This document shows, in pieces, positions 17,766-25,975 of a stretch of DNA of 64,000 nt. How positions within the stretch are numbered: position 1 is the stretch's first letter; every line of letters starts with the position of its first letter. This stretch comes from G965250275 sp965250275. Its GTDB lineage: Bacteria > Pseudomonadota > Alphaproteobacteria > Rhodobacterales > Rhodobacteraceae. Below the pieces are notes generated by a model. That model was not told the DNA's origin. It ran no database searches and saw only the letters and a program-made list of their open reading frames with translations. Both the position numbers and the translations under genes were made by a program. The stretch lies in NCBI GenBank assembly GCA_965250275.1, contig OZ252297.1, positions 3,410,001-3,474,000 on the forward strand, given 5' to 3'.

Positions 17766-18923
17766 CTAGCTCTTGGCGGGCTGATGTCCAGCGAGGTCAT
17801 GCACTGTCACAACGTCGCGCACGCCATATCCATTGAACGCGGTGCTCATGGCGACAGAATAGGCTCCCATGCCGTCGAACAGGACATAGTCGCCCTCTTG
17901 CAGATCGTCCGGCAATGCCATCCCGTCCGGCAACCGGTCGATGCTGTCGCAGGTTGGACCAAAGACCACCCTTGGCGATGTCGGAGCAATGCGCCACGTA
18001 CCATCCGGCGCCATGACACGGACACGCCCCGTCGCGCCCATATCCCGCAGATCCGCAAGCGCGCCGTAGATACCGTCATTCAAAAACACCACTCGGCCGT
18101 CGCTGCGCAGAGACTTCACGCGCGTGGCGAGGCTGAAAGCCTCGGCAACCATGGCACGGCCCGGCTCGCACACCAGACCTGGCGCATGTCGACCAAAGGC
18201 TTGGGAAACTGTGCGATTGATGACCCCGAAAACAGCCTCAAGCTCTGGTGCTGCTCCGCCGCGATTGGCGGCAAATCCACCGCCAACGTTCAAACGTTCC
18301 ACCCGCACGCCCGCATCTTTTGCAATCGTGGCCGCCGCGGCGACATATTGTGCCCAGGCCTGCGGGTCTTCACATTGCGTTCCGGGGTGGAAACACAGCG
18401 CGGGCCGGAATCCCAACGCCGCGACCTGCCTCAGCAATCGGCTGGCCTCTGCAGGTGCGGCCCCGAACTTTTCACCGAAGTCGTAGGCAGCACCAGCCAC
18501 GGGAAGCGAAAACCGGACAGCAACCTCAATATTGCGGGGCACCTGTTCCAGCTTGGACAACTCGCCTCGGTCATCTACGGACCAACTCGCCACTCCGGCG
18601 GAAACCCCCGCCGCGATCTCTGATCGCGACCGGACCGGGTTGTTGTAGTGCAACACCGCATTCGGTAACGCCGAACGGACGGCTGCCATTTCAGCGGGGG
18701 AGGCCACGTCGAAGGCGCCAATTCCCGCTGCCACCAGATTGCCCAGGACTTCACTGCGGTCGTTGGCTTTGACGGCGTAAGTCACCAAGCCATCAAAGCC
18801 CGACTGAAACCGCGTTGCCGTGGCCTGCAGAGTCTGCGGGGACAAGTAGAGCACCGCATGGTCAGGTTGCGTGCGCACAAGATGTGCCGTCGGATCGGTC
18901 CAGAAAGGGAGAAGGGTCTGCAT
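17766..18923 (-). CDS. type III PLP decarboxylase, ornithine/lysine decarboxylase-like
   Basis: A 385-residue alanine-racemase-fold PLP decarboxylase (Orn/Lys/Arg decarboxylase class 2). The cofactor lysine is in TYAVKAND (about residue 52). The phosphate-binding glycine segment is VERLNVGGGFAAN, followed by LVCEPGRAMVAE. The across-dimer active-site cysteine is in FGPTCDSIDRLPDG (about residue 325), matching the GPTCD loop of eukaryotic-type ornithine decarboxylases. The likely product is putrescine or cadaverine. The start is the ATG after GAGGCACAAG. The gene leads an operon with the CoxL-like and DUF2235 genes and faces an Lrp regulator across about 100 bases. Exact substrate cannot be fixed from sequence. 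Confidence 0.9.
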   Translation of the reverse strand: MQTLLPFWTDPTAHLVRTQPDHAVLYLSPQTLQATATRFQSGFDGLVTYAVKANDRSEVLGNLVAAGIGAFDVASPAEMAAVRSALPNAVLHYNNPVRSRSEIAAGVSAGVASWSVDDRGELSKLEQVPRNIEVAVRFSLPVAGAAYDFGEKFGAAPAEASRLLRQVAALGFRPALCFHPGTQCEDPQAWAQYVAAAATIAKDAGVRVERLNVGGGFAANRGGAAPELEAVFGVINRTVSQAFGRHAPGLVCEPGRAMVAEAFSLATRVKSLRSDGRVVFLNDGIYGALADLRDMGATGRVRVMAPDGTWRIAPTSPRVVFGPTCDSIDRLPDGMALPDDLQEGDYVLFDGMGAYSVAMSTAFNGYGVRDVVTVHDLAGHQPAKS

Positions 18924-19026
18924 CTTGTGCCTCGGATTTTTTCTCAGTTTGCCGCTTGTCCGCGTCACGATCCTGCGGCACCTTGCCCAATACGGAGTCT
19001 AGTTTGGGCAAATTGCCGAGAAGACC

Positions 19027-19458
19027 ATGCAAATTGACGAAACTGATCAGCACCTGCTGCGGCTTTTGCGGTCCAATGCCCGCGCGCCGGTGACAGACCT
19101 CGCCCGCAAACTGGGTCTCGCGCGCACGACGGTGCAAGCCCGGATCGAACGCATGGAAAACGCCGGGGTCATCGCCGGGTACACGTTGCGGGACAGCGCC
19201 GCGACACGGCCCCCACTGCGTGCCACCGCGCTTCTGGCGATTGAACCGCGCAGCGCGCCCGCCGTGCTGGACCGGCTGCGCGTGCTGCCTGCCGTGGAGG
19301 TTGTACATACCACGTCGGGGCGCTGGGACCTGCTGGTGCAATTGGCCGCACGCACAACCGAAGAGCTGGACGACACGTTGGATCGGATTGGCGAGGCCCG
19401 AGGCGTACGTTCATCCGAGAGCCTGATTCACCTGGCAACCAAGATCGACCACAGCTAG
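19027..19458 (+). CDS. Lrp/AsnC-family regulator
   Basis: A 143-residue Lrp-type regulator: HTH in residues 1-55 (IDETDQHLLRLLRSNARAPV, then ARKLGLARTTVQARIERME) and a RAM domain from about 65 to 138 with TSGRWDLLVQLAA. It is divergent from the decarboxylase operon and is the likely controller of it, with an amino acid or polyamine precursor as possible ligand. Its stop overlaps the stop of the following LysR gene by four bases (tail to tail). Confidence 0.88.
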   Translation: MQIDETDQHLLRLLRSNARAPVTDLARKLGLARTTVQARIERMENAGVIAGYTLRDSAATRPPLRATALLAIEPRSAPAVLDRLRVLPAVEVVHTTSGRWDLLVQLAARTTEELDDTLDRIGEARGVRSSESLIHLATKIDHS

Positions 19459-20333
19459 GCGACCACCGTATCCAACAGCCAGGAGCGGAACCTCCGCGCG
19501 GCTGGGCGCAGCGCCCCGCGATCCGGATAGGTCAGATGGTATGCCTCCTGACCCACGACGGCGACTTCGGGCAGACATCGCACCAACCCCGAATTCTGCA
19601 ATATCGCATCACTGGCCGGGGCGCGGGCCAAGGCTATACCAAGTCCTGCAGCTGACAGGGCCACCGCCATAACGGTGCTGTCGGCAAACATGTAGCGTGC
19701 GCTGCCGGGCAGCACCTGCAACGCGTCAAAGAGGTACGGCCAACCGGCGCGATGGGTGGCCACTTCGATGAGCGTGTGCTGAAGAAGATCCTTTGGCTCC
19801 CTGATCTGATCCGCCAAGTCCGGCGGCGCCACCGGCCACAGCACTTCTTCCATCAGCCGGTCGCCATCTGCGTTGTACGTGGCGGGGTTACCAAAGACGA
19901 TCTGAAGATCCGTAAACTGGTTGCTGAAATCCATCGCCGAGTTGCCGGTGCTGAGCACCAGGTTGATCTTTGGATGCAGGTCCTGAAACGTACCAAGCCG
20001 GGGGGCCAGGATACCGTGTGCGAACAAAAGCACCGACTGAACATAGAGCTGTTGCGAACGGCTGTCCCCAAATAGTCCCGACGTCGCGGTTTCAAGCATT
20101 AGAAGCGACTGCTGAACCGATGGCAGATACGCCCGACCTGCCTCCGTCAGGGTGACCGCGTGGGCGTGACGATGAAACAGCGGCGTACCCAGATGCGTTT
20201 CCAGCGCCTTGACCTGCTGGCTGACGGCGGCGGCAGACATGTTCAGTTGCAGGGCCGCGCGTGCAAAGCTCTCGGTGCGGGCAGCGGCCTCGAACACCCG
20301 CAGCCAGTTCAGCGAAGGGACACGCAGGGACAT
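19455..20333 (-). CDS. LysR-family regulator (GcvA-like) beside the PhyH/HD pair
   Basis: A 292-residue LysR regulator of the GcvA-like subgroup. The N-terminal HTH is LNWLRVFEAAARTESFARAA then LQLNMSAAAVSQQVKALE, and the substrate-binding domain runs from about residue 92. The N-terminus SLRVPSLNWLRVFEAAAR is the typical GcvA/AmpR-like start. It is divergent from the dioxygenase/HD gene pair, with a perfect LysR-type dyad just upstream of its own start. It therefore very likely regulates both itself and that pair. The inducer is unknown. Confidence 0.88.
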   Translation of the reverse strand: MSLRVPSLNWLRVFEAAARTESFARAALQLNMSAAAVSQQVKALETHLGTPLFHRHAHAVTLTEAGRAYLPSVQQSLLMLETATSGLFGDSRSQQLYVQSVLLFAHGILAPRLGTFQDLHPKINLVLSTGNSAMDFSNQFTDLQIVFGNPATYNADGDRLMEEVLWPVAPPDLADQIREPKDLLQHTLIEVATHRAGWPYLFDALQVLPGSARYMFADSTVMAVALSAAGLGIALARAPASDAILQNSGLVRCLPEVAVVGQEAYHLTYPDRGALRPAARRFRSWLLDTVVA

Positions 20334-20341
20334 GACTCAGA

Positions 20342-20356
20342 CTAAGCATTACTTAG
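20342..20356. promoter_or_regulatory. LysR-type dyad, CTAAG-N5-CTTAG
   Basis: A perfect inverted repeat CTAAG-CATTA-CTTAG containing the LysR T-N11-A core lies nine bases upstream of the LysR start and 79 bases before the dioxygenase ATG. The position fits autorepression plus activation of the divergent pair. Confidence 0.55.
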
Positions 20357-20435
20357 CCTGACGGGCAAGCAGCACCGTTCTGCCGATCCGGCAATGTATC
20401 GTAGGTTGTGCGGGCAGACCAAAGGACCCTCAGCC

Positions 20436-21299
20436 ATGACCACCACTGCACACCGCGCCAGATCCGATGCCGACAGCTATTGGGACGACGGCTATCTCTT
20501 TCCCATCGATGTGATGTCACCGGACGAAGCCCAGGGGTTGCGCGCCGAACTGGAACAGATGGAATCGGAATGGCGCGACAACGGGCTGCCACTGCCGCTC
20601 AACACCTACAAACGCGTGAATGCTCATTGCGTGATGCCGCTGGCGGCGCGCATCGGGGCCGATCCCCGCATTCTGGACGTGGTGGAGGGCATACTCGGTC
20701 CCGACATCCTCGTGTACGGTGTGGAGTTCTTCATCAAGGAGCCGCAGACGCGCCACATGGTCTCGATGCATCAGGATCTGACCTATTGGGGTCTCGGCGC
20801 CATTGATGGCCTGACCACGGTCTGGCTGGCCTTGTCGCCCGCCACGCCCGCCTCCGGCTGCATGGATTTTGTGCGCGGCTCACACAAGAATCCAATTCTG
20901 CCGCATGTCGACAGTGCCGACGAAAACAACCTGTTGTCGCGTGGTCAGGAGGTGCAGGTGGACGTCGCCCCTGAGGATCGGACCCCAATCGTCCTGCAAC
21001 CGGGACAGATATCTCTGCATCACGGTCTGACCATTCACGGATCAGGCCCCAACACGACCGACGACAGGCGGATTGCGGCCGTTATCCGCTATGTGACCCC
21101 GCAGATCGCCCAGCAAGTGGCTGAAAAGGACTATGGGATGCTGGTGCGTGGTGCCGATCGCACCGGAAACTTCATCAACATCGCGCCACCCCGCACGCCC
21201 TTTGCGCCATCGGCCCTCGAACTCTACGATGAAATCCGTCAAGCTCAGGCGAAGGCCACGATGGCCGGCACTTCGAACGACAAGGGGCTCTACGCATGA
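20436..21299 (+). CDS. phytanoyl-CoA dioxygenase family Fe(II)/2-oxoglutarate oxygenase
   Basis: A 287-residue PhyH-type oxygenase with the Fe(II) facial triad His112-x-Asp114 (SMHQDLTYWG) and distal His201 in HHGLTIHGSGPN. PASGCMDFVRGSHK, typical of the family, lies between them. It should hydroxylate a small organic substrate using O2 and 2-oxoglutarate. The next gene overlaps it by four bases (ATGA) and encodes an HD-domain oxygenase-like protein. A PhyH enzyme followed by an HD oxygenase is the logic of PhnY/PhnZ and TmpA/TmpB, where the first hydroxylates a phosphonate and the second cleaves it oxidatively. The substrate here is unknown. The ATG is nine bases after AAAGGA; homology-like sequence does not extend upstream. 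Confidence 0.88.
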   Translation: MTTTAHRARSDADSYWDDGYLFPIDVMSPDEAQGLRAELEQMESEWRDNGLPLPLNTYKRVNAHCVMPLAARIGADPRILDVVEGILGPDILVYGVEFFIKEPQTRHMVSMHQDLTYWGLGAIDGLTTVWLALSPATPASGCMDFVRGSHKNPILPHVDSADENNLLSRGQEVQVDVAPEDRTPIVLQPGQISLHHGLTIHGSGPNTTDDRRIAAVIRYVTPQIAQQVAEKDYGMLVRGADRTGNFINIAPPRTPFAPSALELYDEIRQAQAKATMAGTSNDKGLYA

Positions 21300-21922
21300 T
21301 GGACAAGGTCAGGTTCACCCAGATGAAGGATGGCACGCGCGAAGAGTACGAATTCCTGAACGCCCATGAGATTGAACACACCAAGGGCACAGCCGACCGG
21401 TTGCTCTCGGCATTGGTCGAACTGGATGAAGGCCTGTCGGGGTATCAGATCACCCGGCTGGGTCACTCACTGCAATCCGCGACCCGTGCGTGGCGCGACG
21501 GTGCGGATGACGACTGGGTCGTGGCGGCTCTGCTGCACGACATCGGCGACATCTATGCGCCCTATAATCACGACGAATATGCCGCTGCAGTGCTCAAACC
21601 TTTTGTGCGCGAACAGGTGACCTGGGTGGTTCAGACCCACGGCGACTTCCAGATGCTCTATTACGGGCACCACCTGGACGGGTTCGACCAGAACAAGCGG
21701 GACCGTCACGCTGGCCACATCTACTTTGACGATTGCGCGACCTTCTGCGAGCGCTGGGATCAGGCCAGCTTTGACCCGGACTATGACACGATGCCAATCG
21801 AGGATTTTGCGCCGCTCGTGCATCGCGTCTTTGCGCGTCCGGCCTATGACCCGGCAGTGATACAACCGCAAACCCGCGTGCCGCTCACAGATGCAGACCG
21901 CGCGGCGGAGCGCGCCGACTGA
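21296..21922 (+). CDS. HD-domain protein, probable diiron oxygenase of the PhnZ/TmpB type
   Basis: A 208-residue HD-superfamily protein. Candidate metal ligands are His57 (RLGHSLQ), His81-Asp82 (LLHDIGD), His92 (PYNHDEY), His115 (QTHGDF) and an Asp at 145/146 (IYFDDC). The His57 to His81 spacing of 24 equals that between the first two ligands I recall for PhnZ. LGHSLQSAT, HDIGD and QTHGDFQM resemble phosphonate-associated HD oxygenases (PhnZ, TmpB) and MIOX more than HD phosphohydrolases. It is translationally coupled to the PhyH gene, so the two proteins probably act on one substrate in sequence. The acidic C-terminus (DADRAAERAD) is unremarkable. A phosphohydrolase activity remains possible. 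Confidence 0.82.
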   Translation: MMDKVRFTQMKDGTREEYEFLNAHEIEHTKGTADRLLSALVELDEGLSGYQITRLGHSLQSATRAWRDGADDDWVVAALLHDIGDIYAPYNHDEYAAAVLKPFVREQVTWVVQTHGDFQMLYYGHHLDGFDQNKRDRHAGHIYFDDCATFCERWDQASFDPDYDTMPIEDFAPLVHRVFARPAYDPAVIQPQTRVPLTDADRAAERAD

Positions 21923-22051
21923 CGTCCAGGCGCCCACCGTTTTCTCAGTGCCGCGAAGGCAGGAAAACGTCTGATCAAGAAATCCTGACGCCGCCTTTCC
22001 CTTGACCGTGTCATTCGCTACATGGTGCCCGACGCAAATGGGACGTGACCG

Positions 22052-25000
22052 ATGGCACTGGACAAGACATTCAACGCCGCTGAGGCGGAAGACCGGCTTT
22101 ACCAGATCTGGGAGAAAGCCGGCTGTTTCACGGCCGGAGCAAACGCTTCCCGGTCAGAGACGTTCAGCATTCTGATCCCGCCGCCAAACGTGACCGGCTC
22201 TCTGCACATGGGCCATGCGTTCAACAACACCCTGCAGGACCTGCTGATGCGCTGGAAACGCATGCAGGGCTACGACACGCTGTGGCAGCCGGGCACTGAT
22301 CATGCGGGCATCGCGACCCAAATGGTGACCGAGCGCGACATGATGGAACATCAGGAACCGACGCGGGTTCAGATGGGACGCGAAGCGTTTGAAAAACGCG
22401 TCTGGCAGCAAAAGATCAAGTCGCGTGGCACCATCATCGGGCAGCTCAAGCGTCTCGGCGCCTCCTGCGACTGGTCCCGCGAGGCTTTCACCATGTCGGG
22501 CGCACCCGCGGCACCCGAAGGCGAAGAGGGCAATTTCCACGATGCCGTCATCAAGGTCTTTGTGGATATGTACAACAAAGGCCTGATCTATCGCGGCAAG
22601 CGGTTGGTCAACTGGGACCCGCATTTCGAAACCGCCATTTCCGACCTGGAAGTCGAGAACATCGAAGTTGCGGGCCATATGTGGCACTTCAAGTACCCGC
22701 TCGCCGATGGGCAGACCTATGAGTATGTCGAAAAAGACGAAGACGGGACCGTCACACTCCGGGAAACGCGCGACTACATCTCCATCGCCACCACCCGGCC
22801 TGAAACAATGCTGGGCGACGGGGCCGTTGCGGTGCACCCGTCGGACGAGCGCTATGCCCCGATTGTCGGAAAGCTCTGCGAGATCCCAGTCGGTCCCAAA
22901 GAGCATCGCCGCCTGATCCCGATCATCACCGATGACTACCCCGATCCGGACTTCGGGTCTGGCGCTGTGAAGATCACGGGTGCCCATGACTTCAACGACT
23001 ACGAGGTTGCCAAGCGCGGCGGCATCCCGATGTATCGCCTGATGGACACCAAGGGCGCCATGCGGGCCGATGGGGCGGCTTATGCCGATATGGCCGACGT
23101 CGCTATGGCTGTTGCAAAGGGCACGCGCGAGTTGAGCGAAGCCGAAGCGGACAAGATCAACCTTGTCCCCGACGATCTGCGCGGACTGGACCGGTTCGAG
23201 GCGCGCAAGAAAGTGGTCGCGCAGATCACCGGCGAAGGCCTCGCAGTGATGACCACCGAGATGCAAAAGACCGAGGATGGCGAAGAGGTCGCCGTCACCG
23301 TTCCCATGGTCGAGAACAAGCCAATCATGCAGCCATTCGGCGACCGGTCCAAAGTTGTGGTCGAACCGATGCTGACGGATCAGTGGTTCGTCGACACCGC
23401 GAAGATCGTGCAACCCGCCATCGACGCCGTGCGCACGGGCGAGGTTCAGATCTTCCCCGAGCAGGACAAGAAGGTCTATTTCAACTGGCTGGAAAACATC
23501 GAACCGTGGTGCATCTCGCGCCAGCTCTGGTGGGGACATCAGATCCCGGTTTGGTATGGCTACGAAATCGAAGACGGAATGGTCATTAAAGAGAATGGCC
23601 TTCGCCCATATTGCTTTGCTTCAGAAGCAGACCTCTTGAATCACGTTGAGGCAATAGCAGGACATCGGAACGTTAGATTTTTGGCTGACGCAGACGAAGT
23701 ACAAGACGTTTTTGCAAATGCTACAAACGGCAGCATAAGTGCAGCGGAAGTACTTCCGTTTTACCGCGACCCCGACGTCCTCGACACCTGGTTCTCCTCC
23801 GGTCTCTGGCCCATTGGCACGCTGGGCTGGCCCGAAGACACCGAAGAACTAAAGAAGTACTTCCCGACCTCCGTTCTGGTCACGGGCTTTGACATCATTT
23901 TTTTCTGGGTCGCCCGGATGATGATGATGCAATACGCCGTGGTCGGACAGCGCCCTTTTGACACGGTCTATGTGCACGCCCTTGTCCGTGACGAGAAGGG
24001 CAAGAAAATGTCGAAATCGCTGGGCAACGTGATCGATCCGCTGGAACTGATCGACGAGTTTGGCGCGGATGCGGTGCGGTTCACCCTTACCGCCATGGCG
24101 GCCATGGGTCGGGATCTGAAGCTCAGCACCCAGCGCGTCGCGGGGTATCGCAATTTCGGCACCAAGCTTTGGAATGCCGCCTCTTACGGTGCGCGCCAAG
24201 GCATCTTCGAGCTGCCGCCGCAGGACACGATCCCGGAGACACGCCTGACCCTGAACACATGGATCAAGGGCGAGGTCGCCAAGACCCGCGAAGCAGTGGA
24301 TGCGGCCCTGACCGACTATCGCTTCAACGATGCGGCCAATGCGCTCTACGCTTTTGTCTGGGGGGTGTTCTGCGACTGGTACCTCGAATTCACCAAGCCG
24401 ATCTTCGAAGGTGACGACGAGGCGGCCAAGGCCGAGACCCGCGCGACCTATGCCTGGGCGCTGGATCAGTGCCTGATCCTGCTGCACCCTATCATGCCTT
24501 TCATCACGGAAGAGCTCTGGGGACAGGTGACGCGGCCCAAAATGCTGATCCACGCCGACTGGCCGACCTACACCGCAGAGGATTTGGTGAAGGCCGACGC
24601 CGATGCCGAGATGGGTTGGGTCGTGTCGATGATCGAAGCGATCCGGTCGGCGCGCGCACAGATGCATGTCCCTGCGGGCACCTACATCCCGCTTGTCGTG
24701 GTCGGCATGACCAATCAGGCCCGCGCGGCATGGGACGCGAACGCGGCGATGATCCGCAAACTGGCACGCGTGGAAACGCTCGACGATGTTGACGCATTCG
24801 ACAAAGGCACGGTCACCCTCGGCGTCACGGGTGGGCAGTTCGGCTTGCCCCTCGCTGGCGTGATCGACATTGCCGAGGAGCGTGCGCGGCTCGAAAAAAC
24901 GCTGGGCAAGCTGAACAAGGAGCTGAGCGGATTACGCGGTCGGCTCGGCAATCCCAAGTTTGCGGCGTCTGCCCCGGAAGATGTGGTTGCGGAAACCCGC

Positions 25001-25075
25001 GCCAATCTGGCCGCACGGGAAGAAGAAGAGGCAAAACTCTCCGAAGCGCTTTCGCGCCTGTCGGAACTGGCCTGA
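22052..25075 (+). CDS. valS: valyl-tRNA synthetase ValS
   Basis: A 1007-residue class I aminoacyl-tRNA synthetase charging tRNA-Val. The HIGH box is HMGH (residues 52-55) and the KMSKS box is KKMSKS near 652. The CP1 editing domain lies between, with ATTRPETMLGD and the GTDHAG motif. A tRNA-binding helical domain follows, then the C-terminal coiled coil LEKTLGKLNKELSGLRGRL typical of ValRS. Residues about 507-571, just before the DVLDTWFSSGLWP core, form a long loop encoded by DNA that is clearly more AT-rich, with rare codons (ATA, AGA, GTA), unlike the rest of the gene. The reading frame is intact throughout, so the enzyme should be functional. Confidence 0.97.
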   Translation: MALDKTFNAAEAEDRLYQIWEKAGCFTAGANASRSETFSILIPPPNVTGSLHMGHAFNNTLQDLLMRWKRMQGYDTLWQPGTDHAGIATQMVTERDMMEHQEPTRVQMGREAFEKRVWQQKIKSRGTIIGQLKRLGASCDWSREAFTMSGAPAAPEGEEGNFHDAVIKVFVDMYNKGLIYRGKRLVNWDPHFETAISDLEVENIEVAGHMWHFKYPLADGQTYEYVEKDEDGTVTLRETRDYISIATTRPETMLGDGAVAVHPSDERYAPIVGKLCEIPVGPKEHRRLIPIITDDYPDPDFGSGAVKITGAHDFNDYEVAKRGGIPMYRLMDTKGAMRADGAAYADMADVAMAVAKGTRELSEAEADKINLVPDDLRGLDRFEARKKVVAQITGEGLAVMTTEMQKTEDGEEVAVTVPMVENKPIMQPFGDRSKVVVEPMLTDQWFVDTAKIVQPAIDAVRTGEVQIFPEQDKKVYFNWLENIEPWCISRQLWWGHQIPVWYGYEIEDGMVIKENGLRPYCFASEADLLNHVEAIAGHRNVRFLADADEVQDVFANATNGSISAAEVLPFYRDPDVLDTWFSSGLWPIGTLGWPEDTEELKKYFPTSVLVTGFDIIFFWVARMMMMQYAVVGQRPFDTVYVHALVRDEKGKKMSKSLGNVIDPLELIDEFGADAVRFTLTAMAAMGRDLKLSTQRVAGYRNFGTKLWNAASYGARQGIFELPPQDTIPETRLTLNTWIKGEVAKTREAVDAALTDYRFNDAANALYAFVWGVFCDWYLEFTKPIFEGDDEAAKAETRATYAWALDQCLILLHPIMPFITEELWGQVTRPKMLIHADWPTYTAEDLVKADADAEMGWVVSMIEAIRSARAQMHVPAGTYIPLVVVGMTNQARAAWDANAAMIRKLARVETLDDVDAFDKGTVTLGVTGGQFGLPLAGVIDIAEERARLEKTLGKLNKELSGLRGRLGNPKFAASAPEDVVAETRANLAAREEEEAKLSEALSRLSELA

Positions 25076-25108
25076 GGCCAGACCCTAGTCCCGGCAGGGA
25101 CCACGCCG

Positions 25109-25894
25109 TCACTTGAAGACAGGCGTGCGGCCCTGCATTTGGGCCGCGATCACCTCCATCTGATCGGGCTTGCCGATCAAGGCCGCCTGCTCTCGCGACT
25201 CCGCCAAAAGGACATCGAGACGCGGCGTGCCGCTTTCGGCCACATCGATCAGACGCTTGGCGGCCCGGATGGCCGACGGGCTTTTGCTCGCGATTTCGAG
25301 GGCCAGGGCTTCGGCCTCGGCCCGGGGGTCCTCGTGCAAACGCGTCACCAGTCCCCAATGCTCGGCCTGTTCTGCCGAAACCGGGCGTGCGGTGTAGGTG
25401 AGTTCCCGCAACACATCCGCGCGGATGAGCTGCGGCAGCAGAACCATGCCGCCCATGTCAGGCACCAGACCCCATTTCATCTCCATGATGGACAGTTTCG
25501 CGTCCGGCGCCGCGATCCGGATGTCAGCACCCAGCGCCAGTTGCAGCCCACCGCCGTAGACTGCGCCGTGCAGCGCGGCGATCACCGGAACCGGAACGCG
25601 GCGCCAAACCAGCGCCACTTCCTGCATGATGTTGGCGTCTTCGTGGCTGCGCTCCATCAGCCAGGCTTCGGGATCGACGGTTCCCATCTTTGCAAAGCTG
25701 GCCATGTCCAAACCGGCGCAGAAGCTCTTGCCTTCGCCAGACAGCACAACCGCGCGGGCGTCCGAGGCGGCGACTTCCTGGCCCGCCGACACAATCGCCT
25801 GAACCATCGCATCATCAAGCGCGTTCATCTTGTCGCCACGCGTCAGCGTGACATGAGCAACGTGATCTTTGTAATCCACCGAAACGCGGGCCAT
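25109..25894 (-). CDS. enoyl-CoA hydratase/isomerase family protein (crotonase)
   Basis: A 261-residue crotonase-fold protein. The oxyanion-hole segments are GKSFCAGLDMASF and LHGAVYGGGLQLALGADIRIA, followed by IMEMKWGLVPDMGG, where catalytic acids usually sit. It should act on an acyl-CoA thioester (hydration, isomerisation or hydrolysis), and this subgroup is usually annotated only as crotonase/enoyl-CoA hydratase. The ATG follows AGAGGAG by eight bases. An open frame upstream adds 21 residues of no family likeness. It is convergent with valS and 81 bases downstream of the SMP-30-like gene on the same strand. Confidence 0.9.
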   Translation of the reverse strand: MARVSVDYKDHVAHVTLTRGDKMNALDDAMVQAIVSAGQEVAASDARAVVLSGEGKSFCAGLDMASFAKMGTVDPEAWLMERSHEDANIMQEVALVWRRVPVPVIAALHGAVYGGGLQLALGADIRIAAPDAKLSIMEMKWGLVPDMGGMVLLPQLIRADVLRELTYTARPVSAEQAEHWGLVTRLHEDPRAEAEALALEIASKSPSAIRAAKRLIDVAESGTPRLDVLLAESREQAALIGKPDQMEVIAAQMQGRTPVFK

Positions 25895-25975
25895 GGCGTT
25901 GTCTCCTCTTTGCAGATGCCAGCAGTCTTCGCCGAGCTCTGATCTCAGATCCAGCAAGACGTTAGGGCAAATCCG

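Noticed and set aside
22154..23539. Long minus-strand open frame (461 codons) opposite valS
   Set aside because: Antisense shadow of the ValRS gene; no ribosome site or recognised domain.
25088..25101. GTCCC-GGCA-GGGAC hairpin between valS and the crotonase gene
   Set aside because: The stem is only five bases and no T tract follows on either strand, so a terminator call is not supported.
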